A stretch of DNA of 64,000 nt from Pseudokordiimonas caeni (GTDB lineage: Bacteria > Pseudomonadota > Alphaproteobacteria > Sphingomonadales > Kordiimonadaceae), in NCBI RefSeq assembly GCF_026719705.1, contig NZ_JAPPRR010000001.1, positions 1,651,255-1,715,254 of the forward strand. The letters run 5' to 3'. The notes beneath the pieces were generated by a model that saw only the letters and a list, made by a program, of their open reading frames with translations, did not search any database and was not told the origin of the DNA. A program made the translations under genes and the position numbers. This document shows positions 25,293 to 33,201 of the stretch, one piece after another. The first letter of the stretch is position 1; each line of letters opens with the position of its first letter.

Positions 25293-26837
25293 ATGACTGG
25301 TTCAACGACCAACTATTTCCACTTCAAACATGCACTGCTTCGATATTCGGCTCTGGCCGCTCTTGTCGCAGGCCTGTCTGGCGCTTCTACGGCTGCCGAA
25401 ATTACCGACATCGGTATCGTTGATGCCGTGAAGGACGAACTGACGTACGACCCGGCCGTCTATTCGACATCGGTGGATGTCAGCTCGGTCGATGGCATCG
25501 TCACCCTCAGTGGCAGGGTCGGCGATATTCTGGCGAAGGAACGTGCGGTGCGGCTGGCTGGCACCATCCGCGGTGTCCGTGCCATCGTCAACCAGATCGA
25601 GGTTGATCCCGTTCTGGACGTACCACCTGCCAATATCGAGCGGAATATCGAGCTTGCCCTGCAGGAAGACGCTGCGACCGACGACCTGAAGATCAAGGCC
25701 AAGGCCAATCAGGCCGGCTTTGTCACCCTGAACGGAACGGTGGACAGCTGGGCGCAGGTCAATCTCGTCGAGACCGTCGCTAAGGGTGTCTACGGGGTCA
25801 CTGGCGTCGATAACAGGATCGACTTCAATTACACCGATGACCGTAGCGACGAGGACATCAAGGCGGATGTGAAGGCCCGGATGGACTGGAACCCGCTCAT
25901 TGATGCAAAAATGGTCGAGGTCGACGTCGATGACGGGGTCGTCAGCCTTGACGGCAAGGTCGGCAGTGTCGCCGAACGCAGCAAGGCCGTCGGTCTTGCC
26001 TATGTTGCGGGCGTTTCCAAAGTGAATCTCGACGATCTTGAGGTCGACGAATGGGACGATGATATGCGCCGGCGGGAGGGCTCCGACATCGTCCGTTCGA
26101 ACGAAGAAGTCACGAACGCGGTGAATGATGCCCTCTTCTATGACCCGCGTGTCTCCTATTTCAAGATTGATGTCGAGGCGGACCGCGGCGAAGTGACCCT
26201 CCGCGGGAGTGTCGACAATCTGGCTGCCAAACGTGCCGCAGGGCAGGATGCCCGCAACACCACGGGGGTCATCCGCGTGAAGAACCGGCTTGACGTGGTA
26301 TCACCCATGACAGGCAAGCCCGAAAACGTGATAGCCAAGGTCGAATCCGCCCTCGAACGCAACCCCTACACCTATGACGACGATATCACTGCCGCCATGT
26401 TCGGTGGCGTCGTCCGGCTTTATGGTGATGTGGACAGTCTGTATGAAAGGGCTGAAGCCGACCGCGTGGCCTCCCGCGTTGTGGGGGTCGAGAAAGTGGT
26501 CAATCTGATCGATGTGCGCGACGACAACCTGCCGCTCGCCTATGATCCCTATCTCTATGATTTCTGGCCGAATTATGCCTGGTATGACCGCTCGCCGATC
26601 ACCACCATGAAGACCGATGCCGAAATCGCCGATGATATCGAGGATCAGCTCTTCTGGAGCATAGCTGTCGACAGCGATGAAGTGAATGTCAGCGTCGACA
26701 ACGGTGAAGCCACCCTTACGGGCACGGTCGATAGCGAAAGCGAACGCTATGCGGCCATCAAGAATGCCTATGATGGCGGCGCCGTCGACGTGATTGATGA
26801 CCTGGAGGTCGAAAGGGTGGACGGCAGCGGCCGCTAA
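25293..26837 (+). CDS. Secreted protein with six BON domains
   Basis: A 514-residue exported protein. The N-terminal signal peptide ends near LSGASTAAE. The mature chain is six tandem BON domains of about 65-80 residues, each with a helix-strand start and a closing G-V-V-x-L-x-G-x-V type strand (for example GIVTLSGRVGD, FVTLNGTVDS, VVSLDGKVGS, EVTLRGSVDN, VVRLYGDVDS, EATLTGTVDS). BON domains bind membranes or phospholipid and occur in osmotic-stress proteins such as OsmY. Six copies is high. ATG 25293 is better spaced from AAAGGG than ATG 25287. Confidence 0.87.
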   Translation: MTGSTTNYFHFKHALLRYSALAALVAGLSGASTAAEITDIGIVDAVKDELTYDPAVYSTSVDVSSVDGIVTLSGRVGDILAKERAVRLAGTIRGVRAIVNQIEVDPVLDVPPANIERNIELALQEDAATDDLKIKAKANQAGFVTLNGTVDSWAQVNLVETVAKGVYGVTGVDNRIDFNYTDDRSDEDIKADVKARMDWNPLIDAKMVEVDVDDGVVSLDGKVGSVAERSKAVGLAYVAGVSKVNLDDLEVDEWDDDMRRREGSDIVRSNEEVTNAVNDALFYDPRVSYFKIDVEADRGEVTLRGSVDNLAAKRAAGQDARNTTGVIRVKNRLDVVSPMTGKPENVIAKVESALERNPYTYDDDITAAMFGGVVRLYGDVDSLYERAEADRVASRVVGVEKVVNLIDVRDDNLPLAYDPYLYDFWPNYAWYDRSPITTMKTDAEIADDIEDQLFWSIAVDSDEVNVSVDNGEATLTGTVDSESERYAAIKNAYDGGAVDVIDDLEVERVDGSGR

Positions 26838-26866
26838 GCGAGACCCGCGCCTGATCATGCCTTGCC

Positions 26867-27346
26867 CTAGTCGTCGGCATCCAGCCAGCGTGCTTCGGCA
26901 AGGCCGATCAGTGACACGATGATCGCAGCCAGAACGGCAGCGAGCCCGGTGATCAGGTAGAGCCCGAACCCCACGCCAAGCCCCACGCCGGTAGAGAGCC
27001 AGAGGCCAATACCCGTTGTAACGCCGCGCATGTCGCCATGCCGCGCGATCATAGTCCCGGCAGCAAACACGGCAGCGGCCTCAGCCACGGCCTTCATCAC
27101 AGCAAAAGGATTGCCGCCGGATGCTGCATTTATTTTGGGATCTTCCAGGAGCGCCAGCGTGAGCAAGGCAAAAACGCACCCGCCAAGCGAGGCCAGCATA
27201 TAACTGCGCAGGCCAGCGGCTTTCGACCGGATTTCCCGGTCGAGCCCCAGCGGCAGAACGAGAAGGCATGCAAGCCCCAGCCGCAGGATCAGGGTTGGTG
27301 TTTCGATCGTATGACTGGCCGACAACAGATGCTCGATGTCAAACAT
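26867..27346 (-). CDS. MgtC/SapB-family membrane protein, short form
   Basis: A 159-residue inner-membrane protein with about four hydrophobic helices. LACLLVLPLGLDREIRSKAAGLRSYMLASLGG matches the MgtC signature around the conserved acidic/Arg pair. GIGLWLSTGVGLGVGFG is the next conserved loop and helix. It lacks the soluble C-terminal domain of Salmonella MgtC. Family members modulate membrane ATPases or Mg-related adaptation rather than transport Mg directly. ATG 27346 overlaps the end of the upstream gene by 8 nt, placing both under the promoter at 27843. Confidence 0.82.
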   Translation of the reverse strand: MFDIEHLLSASHTIETPTLILRLGLACLLVLPLGLDREIRSKAAGLRSYMLASLGGCVFALLTLALLEDPKINAASGGNPFAVMKAVAEAAAVFAAGTMIARHGDMRGVTTGIGLWLSTGVGLGVGFGLYLITGLAAVLAAIIVSLIGLAEARWLDADD

Positions 27347-27803
27347 GATCGCCCTGCAGGTCTGACCGGCGCTTGGGATCGTCCAGCACCTCAACGAGCC
27401 CGGCCAGTTCCCTGAGGCTTTGGGCCCGAACGGCAGGGTCGATTGAGACGGCGCGGCGAACCCCGCTCAAGGCGGCTCGCTCGGCCTCACACATCTGGGC
27501 TTGCCTGTCGCGCACGGACTCGTCCATCTGGAGCGCCCGGATGCGCTCCCGTGAAGCATCAAAGTCCCGTATCACGAGATCATAGGAGGCTGGCTCGCCG
27601 TCAATCTGCTTCGCCGGTGCTGCAACACGGGCAAGGATCGTCTGGTTGGCGTGTGCCAGCGCCCGGTAGGAGTCGCATTCGTTCTTGGTGTCCGCCCTGT
27701 CGGCCAGCTTCTGGGCTACGAGTGCTGCATTTTCGAGGGCAACACAGGCCCGCTCGAACAAGGGGTTGGCCTCATCCGGCCTGTGGTCGCCTCGACCGCT
27801 CAT
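27339..27803 (-). CDS. Hypothetical helical protein upstream of MgtC-like gene
   Basis: A 154-residue soluble protein with no recognised family. It looks mostly helical, with Ala/Arg/Glu-rich segments (ERACVALENAALVAQKLAD and SRERIRALQMDESVRDRQAQ) that could form coiled coils. ATG 27803 follows GGAGG and lies 39 nt from an exact stress promoter. Its stop overlaps the start of the MgtC-like gene, so they are co-expressed. Confidence 0.7.
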   Translation of the reverse strand: MSGRGDHRPDEANPLFERACVALENAALVAQKLADRADTKNECDSYRALAHANQTILARVAAPAKQIDGEPASYDLVIRDFDASRERIRALQMDESVRDRQAQMCEAERAALSGVRRAVSIDPAVRAQSLRELAGLVEVLDDPKRRSDLQGDHV

Positions 27804-27842
27804 CGCATCCTCCATATGGGAATTCCTGAAAGGAACGGAATT

Positions 27843-27867
27843 AACGAGACGGCGAACGATGCGTTCC
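27843..27867 (-). promoter_or_regulatory. EcfG-type promoter for the hypothetical/MgtC-like pair
   Basis: Exact GGAAC-N16-CGTT on the minus strand, 39 nt to ATG 27803. Confidence 0.77.
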
Positions 27868-27884
27868 CGGAGAGGCGCGCAGAT

Positions 27885-27909
27885 GCAACGTCCATCCTCC
27901 GGCATCGTT
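27885..27909 (+). promoter_or_regulatory. Possible EcfG-type promoter for the LigD-like genes
   Basis: GCAAC-N16-CGTT, one mismatch in the -35 element, 40 nt to the ATG at 27950. It is divergent from the exact promoter at 27843. Confidence 0.55.
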
Positions 27910-27949
27910 TATATACGGAGACCTTCCTTCACAACTTCAAGGAAACCCG

Positions 27950-28531
27950 ATGGGCCTGACCCGATATTTTGAACGACGCAACCTGAAGCATTCCGGCGAA
28001 CCGGGTGACGATGCCAAGGAGTATGACGCGCCGATTTTCGTGATCCATGAACACAAGGCATCGAACCATCATTTTGATTTCCGCCTGGAATGCGACGGTG
28101 TCCTGAAAAGCTGGGCTGTCCCGAAAGGCCTTTCCACTGACCCCCGTGAAAAGCGGCTGGCAGTCCAGACCGAGGACCATCCGCTTGCCTATGCCTCCTT
28201 CGAAGGTGTGATCCCGGAAGGCGAATATGGTGCCGGGCCTGTGCTTCTGTGGGACGAAGGGCCCTTCGACAATGCCACCCGGCAGGAAGGACGCCCCGTC
28301 ACACTCACCAGGGCCCTTGAAGACGGCTTCGCCGAGATCCGGCTGCACGGCCACAAGCTTTGCGGCGGCTATGTCCTGAAAAAGTTCGATAGCGCGGAAG
28401 GCGATGACAAATGGCTGATCATCAAGAAGGCCGACGACGAAGCCGATGCCCGCCGCAATCCGGTTTCCACCGAGCCGCAGTCGGTGAAGTCCGGCCGCAA
28501 GATCGACGAATTGAAGGAGCAGGATCAATGA
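27950..28531 (+). CDS. LigD-type 3'-phosphoesterase domain protein
   Basis: A 193-residue stand-alone phosphoesterase (PE) module of the DNA ligase D family. It trims 3' phosphates and ribonucleotides at broken ends before joining. The metal-site signature FVIHEHKASNHHFDFRLE is at about 30-47, followed by KSWAVPKGLS, HPLAYASFEGVIPEGEYGAG and WLIIKK. In most LigD proteins this module is fused to ligase and polymerase domains; here it is separate and overlaps the polymerase gene by 4 nt. Confidence 0.9.
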   Translation: MGLTRYFERRNLKHSGEPGDDAKEYDAPIFVIHEHKASNHHFDFRLECDGVLKSWAVPKGLSTDPREKRLAVQTEDHPLAYASFEGVIPEGEYGAGPVLLWDEGPFDNATRQEGRPVTLTRALEDGFAEIRLHGHKLCGGYVLKKFDSAEGDDKWLIIKKADDEADARRNPVSTEPQSVKSGRKIDELKEQDQ

Positions 28532-29424
28532 AACTTGCAGAACAGATTCCGGAAGATGTCGAATTCACCAATCCCCGCAAGCTCCTCTTCCCCCGCGACG
28601 GCTTCACCAAAAGCGACGTGATCAGCTATTATTGGCGGATCGCAGACCGCATGCTACCCTATCTGCGGGGCAGGGCCATCACGGTTCGCCGTTTTCCCGA
28701 TGGTATTGGTGAGGATGGCTTTTTCCAGAAGAACGCCACAGACGACATGCCGGACTTTATCCAGACAAAAGAAATCGCAACGGCAGATGACACCATGCAG
28801 GCGATCTTGGTGAATGAAGCGGCTGAGCTTGTCTGGCTGGCGAACAAAGGCGCGATCGAATTTCACGCGGCCCTTGCCATGGCAGAAACGCCCAATCACC
28901 CTGATCAGATCATCTTCGATCTGGACGCTACATCGGACGAATTTTCAAAAATCCAGCAAGTGGCAGAGGCATTGAGGGCATGGTGCACCGAGAATGACAT
29001 CCGGCCGTTTGTGAAAAGCACCGGGTCACGCGGGCTTCATGTGCATATCCCCATCAAGGATATCCAGAATGGCGATTTCGACACCATTCGGGCCTGTGCG
29101 AAGCGGATCGCCCAGCATGTGGTCGATGAATGTCCGGATATCGCCACCCTCGAGCAGCGGAAAGAAAACCGCGGTGACCGCGTTTACATCGATGTGCAAC
29201 GCAACGGTTATAACCAGACCGCCATCGCCCCCTATTCGCTACGCGCCCGGAAAGGCGCACCGGTCGCCACGCCGCTTGACTGGGAGCGCGCCGTCCAGCT
29301 TGAGACAAGCGGCAACCGGTACAAGCTGAACACGCTTTTCAAACGGCTTTCGCAAACCGAAGACCCGTGGAAGGACTTTGTCCCGCACGCCGTTCAGCGT
29401 GGTGCCTTCGGGCTGACATTCTGA
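28528..29424 (+). CDS. LigD-type polymerase/primase domain protein
   Basis: A 298-residue stand-alone polymerase of the archaeo-eukaryotic primase type used in bacterial non-homologous end joining. TNPRKLLFPRDGFTKSDVISYY opens it. FDLDAT supplies the two metal-binding Asp residues, then STGSRGLHVHIPI and RKENRGDRVYIDVQRNGYNQT follow in family order. It fills gaps with nucleotides or ribonucleotides at DNA breaks. No ligase domain and no Ku gene are in the window. Its 3' end overlaps the convergent flavin-type gene by 31 nt. Confidence 0.92.
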   Translation: MKLAEQIPEDVEFTNPRKLLFPRDGFTKSDVISYYWRIADRMLPYLRGRAITVRRFPDGIGEDGFFQKNATDDMPDFIQTKEIATADDTMQAILVNEAAELVWLANKGAIEFHAALAMAETPNHPDQIIFDLDATSDEFSKIQQVAEALRAWCTENDIRPFVKSTGSRGLHVHIPIKDIQNGDFDTIRACAKRIAQHVVDECPDIATLEQRKENRGDRVYIDVQRNGYNQTAIAPYSLRARKGAPVATPLDWERAVQLETSGNRYKLNTLFKRLSQTEDPWKDFVPHAVQRGAFGLTF

Positions 29425-29924
29425 TGACGCGTCATTGAAACCTTGTCGGTTTCCACAAGGTCCGGTTTCTCGCCCGCAACCCCGGCCCTTGCCATTTCCC
29501 ACATCCGGCTCATGGCCCGCGCTTCCTCGTCCCAATATTGACCCTGCACCAGCCTGACCCGCACAAGGCGCGTATCGGGTGCGTCCACCTTCAGATGCGC
29601 ATACCAGCGGCTGATCTCCGGCGACCAGAGCTGCGCCATCTTTTCGCGATCGTTGATAACTTCGGCGTTGCCGGAAAGGGATACATAGTTCGACTGCTCC
29701 TCGTCCTGCAGGGCGATGTTAACATCATTGGCGCGGCGCACCTCGTCCACCAGATGATCGTCGGTGGATGTGAAGAACCATAGCGCGTCATAGTGACGAT
29801 CAGGATGCAGGAACATCGGGCGGCTGCGCAGCACATTACCGTCCCGCGTGGTCAGCATTGCCACCTCATGTTCGCCGATCATTTCCCAAAGCTTGTCGCG
29901 TTCTAGCTGTTCGGTGGATGCCAT
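29394..29924 (-). CDS. General stress protein of the pyridoxamine oxidase-like (split-barrel flavin) family
   Basis: A 176-residue protein of the general-stress-protein-26 type, a flavin-binding split barrel. Visible signatures are KLWEMIGEHEVAMLTTRDGNVLRSRPMF, LWFFTSTDDHLVDEVRR, YVSLSGNAEVINDREKM and the WSPEISRWY motif. Family members bind FMN or FAD and appear under oxidative and salt stress; a specific reaction is not known. An exact stress promoter sits 43 nt upstream. Confidence 0.87.
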   Translation of the reverse strand: MASTEQLERDKLWEMIGEHEVAMLTTRDGNVLRSRPMFLHPDRHYDALWFFTSTDDHLVDEVRRANDVNIALQDEEQSNYVSLSGNAEVINDREKMAQLWSPEISRWYAHLKVDAPDTRLVRVRLVQGQYWDEEARAMSRMWEMARAGVAGEKPDLVETDKVSMTRHQNVSPKAPR

Positions 29925-29967
29925 TTGATCTTCTCCTCATGTTCGGGTTTCAGGGGCATATCTCGCC

Positions 29968-29992
29968 AACGCTCAGGAACCATGCGGGTTCC
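29968..29992 (-). promoter_or_regulatory. EcfG-type promoter for the general stress protein
   Basis: Exact GGAAC-N16-CGTT on the minus strand, 43 nt to the ATG at 29924. Only 4 bp separate its -35 element from that of the divergent promoter at 29997. Confidence 0.8.
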
Positions 29993-29996
29993 CGCA

Positions 29997-30021
29997 GGAA
30001 CCCCGCACAGGCACCGCCGTT
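29997..30021 (+). promoter_or_regulatory. EcfG-type promoter for the HdeD-like gene
   Basis: Exact GGAAC-N16-CGTT, 37 nt to the ATG at 30059; back-to-back with the promoter at 29968. Confidence 0.8.
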
Positions 30022-30058
30022 ATTCGGACAACTGACATACCCGGCAAGGACGAGAAAG

Positions 30059-30661
30059 ATGAATGACAGACCACCGGTCATCGAACTGGTAACCCCCGGC
30101 GAGTTGAACGCAAAGGCAGCCAGGTCAATCCGCGAAAACAGGGGCTTCTACAGGGTCATCGGTTTCGTGGCGATCATCATGGGGCTGGCGGCCATCGCGC
30201 TTCCGGGTCTTGCATCCGTTGCTGTCGAATTGATGCTCGGGGCCATTCTTGCCATTGGCGGGCTCGCGCAAATCATCAACGCCTTCATGGCACGGCGTGG
30301 CACCGCCAAAGTGACAAGCTCGCTGCTCCTCGGCCTTATGGGGCTCATCGCCGGCGGCTTGCTGCTCGCTTACCCATGGCTTGGGCTCATCACCCTCACT
30401 CTTGTGATGTCGGGTTATTTTCTCGCGTCAGGCTTCACCCGGCTTTATTTCGCGACAACCCTGCGGCCGACAGACCGCTGGGGTTGGTTGCTGGCCAGCG
30501 GCGTTGCCTCGTTAGCCCTTGCCCTACTCATCCTGACCGGGCTGCCGCTGACCGCCACCTGGGCCGTCGGGATCCTGTTCGCAGTTGACAGCTTTTTCTA
30601 TGGCATGGCGCTTCTGGGGATCGTGTCGGGATCGCGCGCCTATCTGGGCAGCGATATCTGA
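30059..30661 (+). CDS. HdeD-family membrane protein
   Basis: A 200-residue inner-membrane protein with six hydrophobic helices, starting near residue 35. FVAIIMGLAAIALPGLASVAVELMLGAILAIGGLAQII and the second half repeat match HdeD/DUF308 proteins, which in E. coli are linked to acid resistance. An ATG at 30059 with a purine-rich AAGGACGAGAAAG site is used. It is convergent with the superoxide dismutase gene, 9 nt away. Confidence 0.85.
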   Translation: MNDRPPVIELVTPGELNAKAARSIRENRGFYRVIGFVAIIMGLAAIALPGLASVAVELMLGAILAIGGLAQIINAFMARRGTAKVTSSLLLGLMGLIAGGLLLAYPWLGLITLTLVMSGYFLASGFTRLYFATTLRPTDRWGWLLASGVASLALALLILTGLPLTATWAVGILFAVDSFFYGMALLGIVSGSRAYLGSDI

Positions 30662-30670
30662 CGCCCGGCC

Positions 30671-31282
30671 TTACCGGCTGTGCGCGTCGATATCGGCCGT
30701 ATAGTTGCCCATCGCGAATTCCCAGTTGATATGACTGTCGACAATCGCCTTCAGATAGGCACCCCGGTCATTCTGGAAATCCAGATAATAGGCGTGCTCC
30801 CACAGGTCGATGGTCAGCAGCGGAGTCTGGCCATGCACCACAGGCGTATCGCCATTCGCGGTTGTCACGATTTTCAGCTCACCCCCGTCACGCACCAGCC
30901 AGAGCCAGCCACTGCCAAAGTGGCTCACACCCTTGTCGACGAACTTTTCAAGAAATGCCTCAACCCCGTTGAAGTGGACGTCGATATCGTGGGCAAGCTC
31001 GCCCGAAACGCCGCCTGTCCGGGGCGACAGGCTGTACCAGAAGAACGTGTGGTTCCACGCCTGGGCCGCCTGATTGAACAGGGCCGTGTCTTTCTGTTTG
31101 TACGCGGCCTGAACGATAAGTTCGAGCGGCCGTTCGTCAAGGTCGGTACCCTTGATCAGGGCGTTTGTCTTGTTCACGTAGGCTTTGTGGTGTTTGCCAT
31201 GGTGATACTCGAACGTCTTTCTCGAGATATGGGGCTCAAGTGCGTCCGGTGCGAATGGCAGGTCGGGCAGTTTGATCGGCAT
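30671..31282 (-). CDS. sodB: Iron-type superoxide dismutase
   Basis: A 203-residue cytoplasmic enzyme converting superoxide to peroxide and oxygen. Metal ligands are visible at His27 (FEYHHGKHHKAYV), His78 (AWNHTFFW), and Asp and His in LLTIDLWEHAYYLD. The Gln in AAQAWNHTFFW two residues before the Trp-Asn-His is the pattern of iron rather than manganese enzymes. FGSGWLWLV is the conserved dimer/active-site strand. An exact stress promoter lies 41 nt upstream. Confidence 0.95.
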   Translation of the reverse strand: MPIKLPDLPFAPDALEPHISRKTFEYHHGKHHKAYVNKTNALIKGTDLDERPLELIVQAAYKQKDTALFNQAAQAWNHTFFWYSLSPRTGGVSGELAHDIDVHFNGVEAFLEKFVDKGVSHFGSGWLWLVRDGGELKIVTTANGDTPVVHGQTPLLTIDLWEHAYYLDFQNDRGAYLKAIVDSHINWEFAMGNYTADIDAHSR

Positions 31283-31323
31283 GGAACATTCCTTCTCGGT
31301 GGGCGTTGGTCGATTGCCCGATC

Positions 31324-31348
31324 AACGGCAGCGCCAAAGTGTGGTTCC
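31324..31348 (-). promoter_or_regulatory. EcfG-type promoter for superoxide dismutase
   Basis: Exact GGAAC-N16-CGTT on the minus strand, 41 nt from the -10 element to the sodB ATG; located just past the end of the sigma factor gene. Confidence 0.8.
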
Positions 31349-31353
31349 ACACA

Positions 31354-31836
31354 TCAACCAGCATGCAGGTTGCGGCGCGCCCGGGAAAGCCGGCTTTTGA
31401 CCGTGCCGACGGCGATCCCCATCTGGCGGGCGATGCGGTCATGCGGCCAGCCGTTGAAGATGCTGAGCTGGATCACCCGTTGCTCCTCGCGGCGCAAATC
31501 CTTGAGGCGGGAGACTACCTCAAGAAGCTCGATGCGCTTCTCCTGCGAGGGGGCACAGTGCACTTCGTGATACCAGTCTTCGATGGGTACATGATGACCG
31601 CGGCGGGCAAGCTTGCGCCGGTTGTCGATATGGGCGTTCCGCATGATTGTGAACAACCACCGCCTGAGATTGGTGCCCGGCGCAAACCGGTGCTGGTTCC
31701 GCACCGCAAGCTCAAGCGTTGTCTGGAGGAGGTCGTCACTGCCATCCCCGTCTCGGACAAGGGAGCGCGCATAACGGCTCAGATGCGGAATTTCTTCATC
31801 AAGATTCTCAAGACTACATGCTTCACGTTCACTCAT
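31354..31836 (-). CDS. ECF sigma factor, EcfG-like
   Basis: A 160-residue extracytoplasmic-function sigma factor. Region 2 (HLSRYARSLVRDGDGSDDLLQTTLELAV, then FAPGTNLRRWLFTIMRN) binds the -10 element and core polymerase. Region 4 (DRIARQMGIAVGTVKSRLSRAR) binds the -35 element. The PGTN-x-WLFTI-x-RN stretch resembles the EcfG (general stress) group. ATG 31836 follows GGAGG. No anti-sigma NepR or PhyR is adjacent and no GGAAC/CGTT promoter was found before it. It is the natural candidate to read the promoters of this island, but that is inference. Confidence 0.85.
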   Translation of the reverse strand: MSEREACSLENLDEEIPHLSRYARSLVRDGDGSDDLLQTTLELAVRNQHRFAPGTNLRRWLFTIMRNAHIDNRRKLARRGHHVPIEDWYHEVHCAPSQEKRIELLEVVSRLKDLRREEQRVIQLSIFNGWPHDRIARQMGIAVGTVKSRLSRARRNLHAG

Positions 31837-32018
31837 GATCACCTCCGTTTAAACAAAGAAGATCATACAGAGAAGAGCATGTATTTATATTTCAATCTGT
31901 GAAACAAATTAACTTATTACACTACATGATATGTTGAATTATAAACACCTACACTATGATGCTATACTTAAAATTACGCATCATACTCAACATACTCATT
32001 TTACACATCAGCACCTCC

Positions 32019-32043
32019 GGAACCGCAATCGCCCGTCAGCGTT
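32019..32043 (+). promoter_or_regulatory. EcfG-type promoter for the second CBS protein
   Basis: Exact GGAAC-N16-CGTT, 29 nt to ATG 32073. The region just upstream (31850-32010) is strongly AT-rich and holds no gene. Confidence 0.77.
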
Positions 32044-32072
32044 GGTCGCTCACAGGAGGGTTTGAAGTTCCG

Positions 32073-32540
32073 ATGAAGACTGCCCAGGATGTGATGCGCC
32101 CGGCAAACAGGGTCATTCAGATCGACCAGCCGATCACCGAAGCCCATGCCCGGTTCAAAAATTGGAACTGCGATCATTTGATCGTGGTGGACGGCGACAG
32201 GTTCAAGGGCGTGCTACACCGGTCCCTCGCCTTTTCGGCACAGGAGGGACAGACGGAACCCGCGGAAACCGTCGGCGACCTTAAGTCGCTCTTGCTTCGT
32301 ATATGCCCGCTCGATGCGAATATCAGCGACCTCCGCCACATATTTGAACGGTTCGCGGTTTCCCTGATCCTGATTGTCGATGATGAGCGCCAGGTGTGCG
32401 GCTATGTGACCCCGGAAGACGTGCATATGGTGCATCCGGTCGGCGGTCGCGCCCATCTACCAACAGCATCGGTGATGGGCACCTCGCTCCCCCGCGACAA
32501 CAGAGAACCCTACACGATGAACCCCCACCTCGAGCTGTAG
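32073..32540 (+). CDS. Two-CBS-domain protein, paralogue of the 19.7 kb gene
   Basis: A 155-residue CBS-pair protein. KTAQDVMRPANRVIQIDQPI opens the first CBS and LILIVDDERQVCGYVTPEDV closes the second, in register with the 119-residue protein at 19654-20013. It has an extra C-terminal tail of about 30 residues. Expected to bind adenine nucleotides; partner unknown. AGGAGG lies 13 nt before the ATG, a long but usable spacing. Confidence 0.78.
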   Translation: MKTAQDVMRPANRVIQIDQPITEAHARFKNWNCDHLIVVDGDRFKGVLHRSLAFSAQEGQTEPAETVGDLKSLLLRICPLDANISDLRHIFERFAVSLILIVDDERQVCGYVTPEDVHMVHPVGGRAHLPTASVMGTSLPRDNREPYTMNPHLEL

Positions 32541-32639
32541 CCAGCAGGCACAGTCCCTTCCGTATGTGCGCCACTGATGCCCCGCAGACGGCCGCGGACC
32601 GGGCGGTGCCCGCCTTCGCGCCAAATTCTGCGAAGCGCG

Positions 32640-32664
32640 GAAACCGCACTGCCCGGATGGCGTT
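32640..32664 (+). promoter_or_regulatory. Possible EcfG-type promoter for the third CBS protein
   Basis: GAAAC-N16-CGTT, one mismatch in the -35 element, 43 nt to ATG 32708. Confidence 0.55.
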
Positions 32665-32707
32665 GATCCACCGTCACTGCGACAAACAAGAACAAAGGAG
32701 AAGGACC

Positions 32708-33118
32708 ATGAAAGTTGAAAAAGTCATGACACGCGAAGCCGAATGGGTCGGGCCCGATATCACGATCCCGGAGGCTGCGAAGCGTATGAAGGAAAAAGGC
32801 ATCGGCATCCTGCCGATCGGCGAGAACGACAAGCTTATCGGGATGCTTTCCGACCGCGATATTGTCATCAACTGCCTGGCAAACGGGCTGGATATGACAT
32901 CCACCAAAGTGCGCGACGCAATGTCGAAGCAAGTGCTTTATGTCTATGACGACCAATCGGTCGAGGAAGCAGCGAAAAGCATGGCCGACAATCAGGTTCG
33001 CCGCATGCCGGTACTGAACCGCCAGAAACGCCTCGTTGGCATGGTCACCATCGCCGATATTGCCGGCAGCGGTTCAGCAAAAGCCGCTGGCGAAGCCTTG
33101 GGCATGATCTCCAGATAA
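32708..33118 (+). CDS. CBS-domain protein (stress-type)
   Basis: A 136-residue protein made almost only of two canonical CBS motifs: VEKVMTREAEWVGPDITIPEAAKRMKEKGIGILPI then LIGMLSDRDIV, and VRDAMSKQVLYVYDDQSVEEAAKSM then RRMPVLNRQKRLVGMVTIADIA. It is more typical than the two divergent CBS proteins in the window. Such proteins sense AMP/ATP or NADH and regulate partner enzymes. AAAGGAGAAGG precedes the ATG. A strong terminator follows. Confidence 0.9.
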   Translation: MKVEKVMTREAEWVGPDITIPEAAKRMKEKGIGILPIGENDKLIGMLSDRDIVINCLANGLDMTSTKVRDAMSKQVLYVYDDQSVEEAAKSMADNQVRRMPVLNRQKRLVGMVTIADIAGSGSAKAAGEALGMISR

Positions 33119-33142
33119 ATACCATTGTATCCCGCAACGCGA

Positions 33143-33177
33143 CAGGGCCGCCCCTCGATTGGGGGCGGCCCTGTTTT
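33143..33177 (+). terminator. Rho-independent terminator
   Basis: A 12-bp perfect stem (CAGGGCCGCCCC / GGGGCGGCCCTG) with a short loop is followed by TTTT, 25 nt after the CBS stop codon. It ends the plus-strand unit and separates it from the convergent membrane-protein operon. Confidence 0.88.
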
Positions 33178-33201
33178 GGTTTGCACACGAGCAGGCAGGC
33201 C

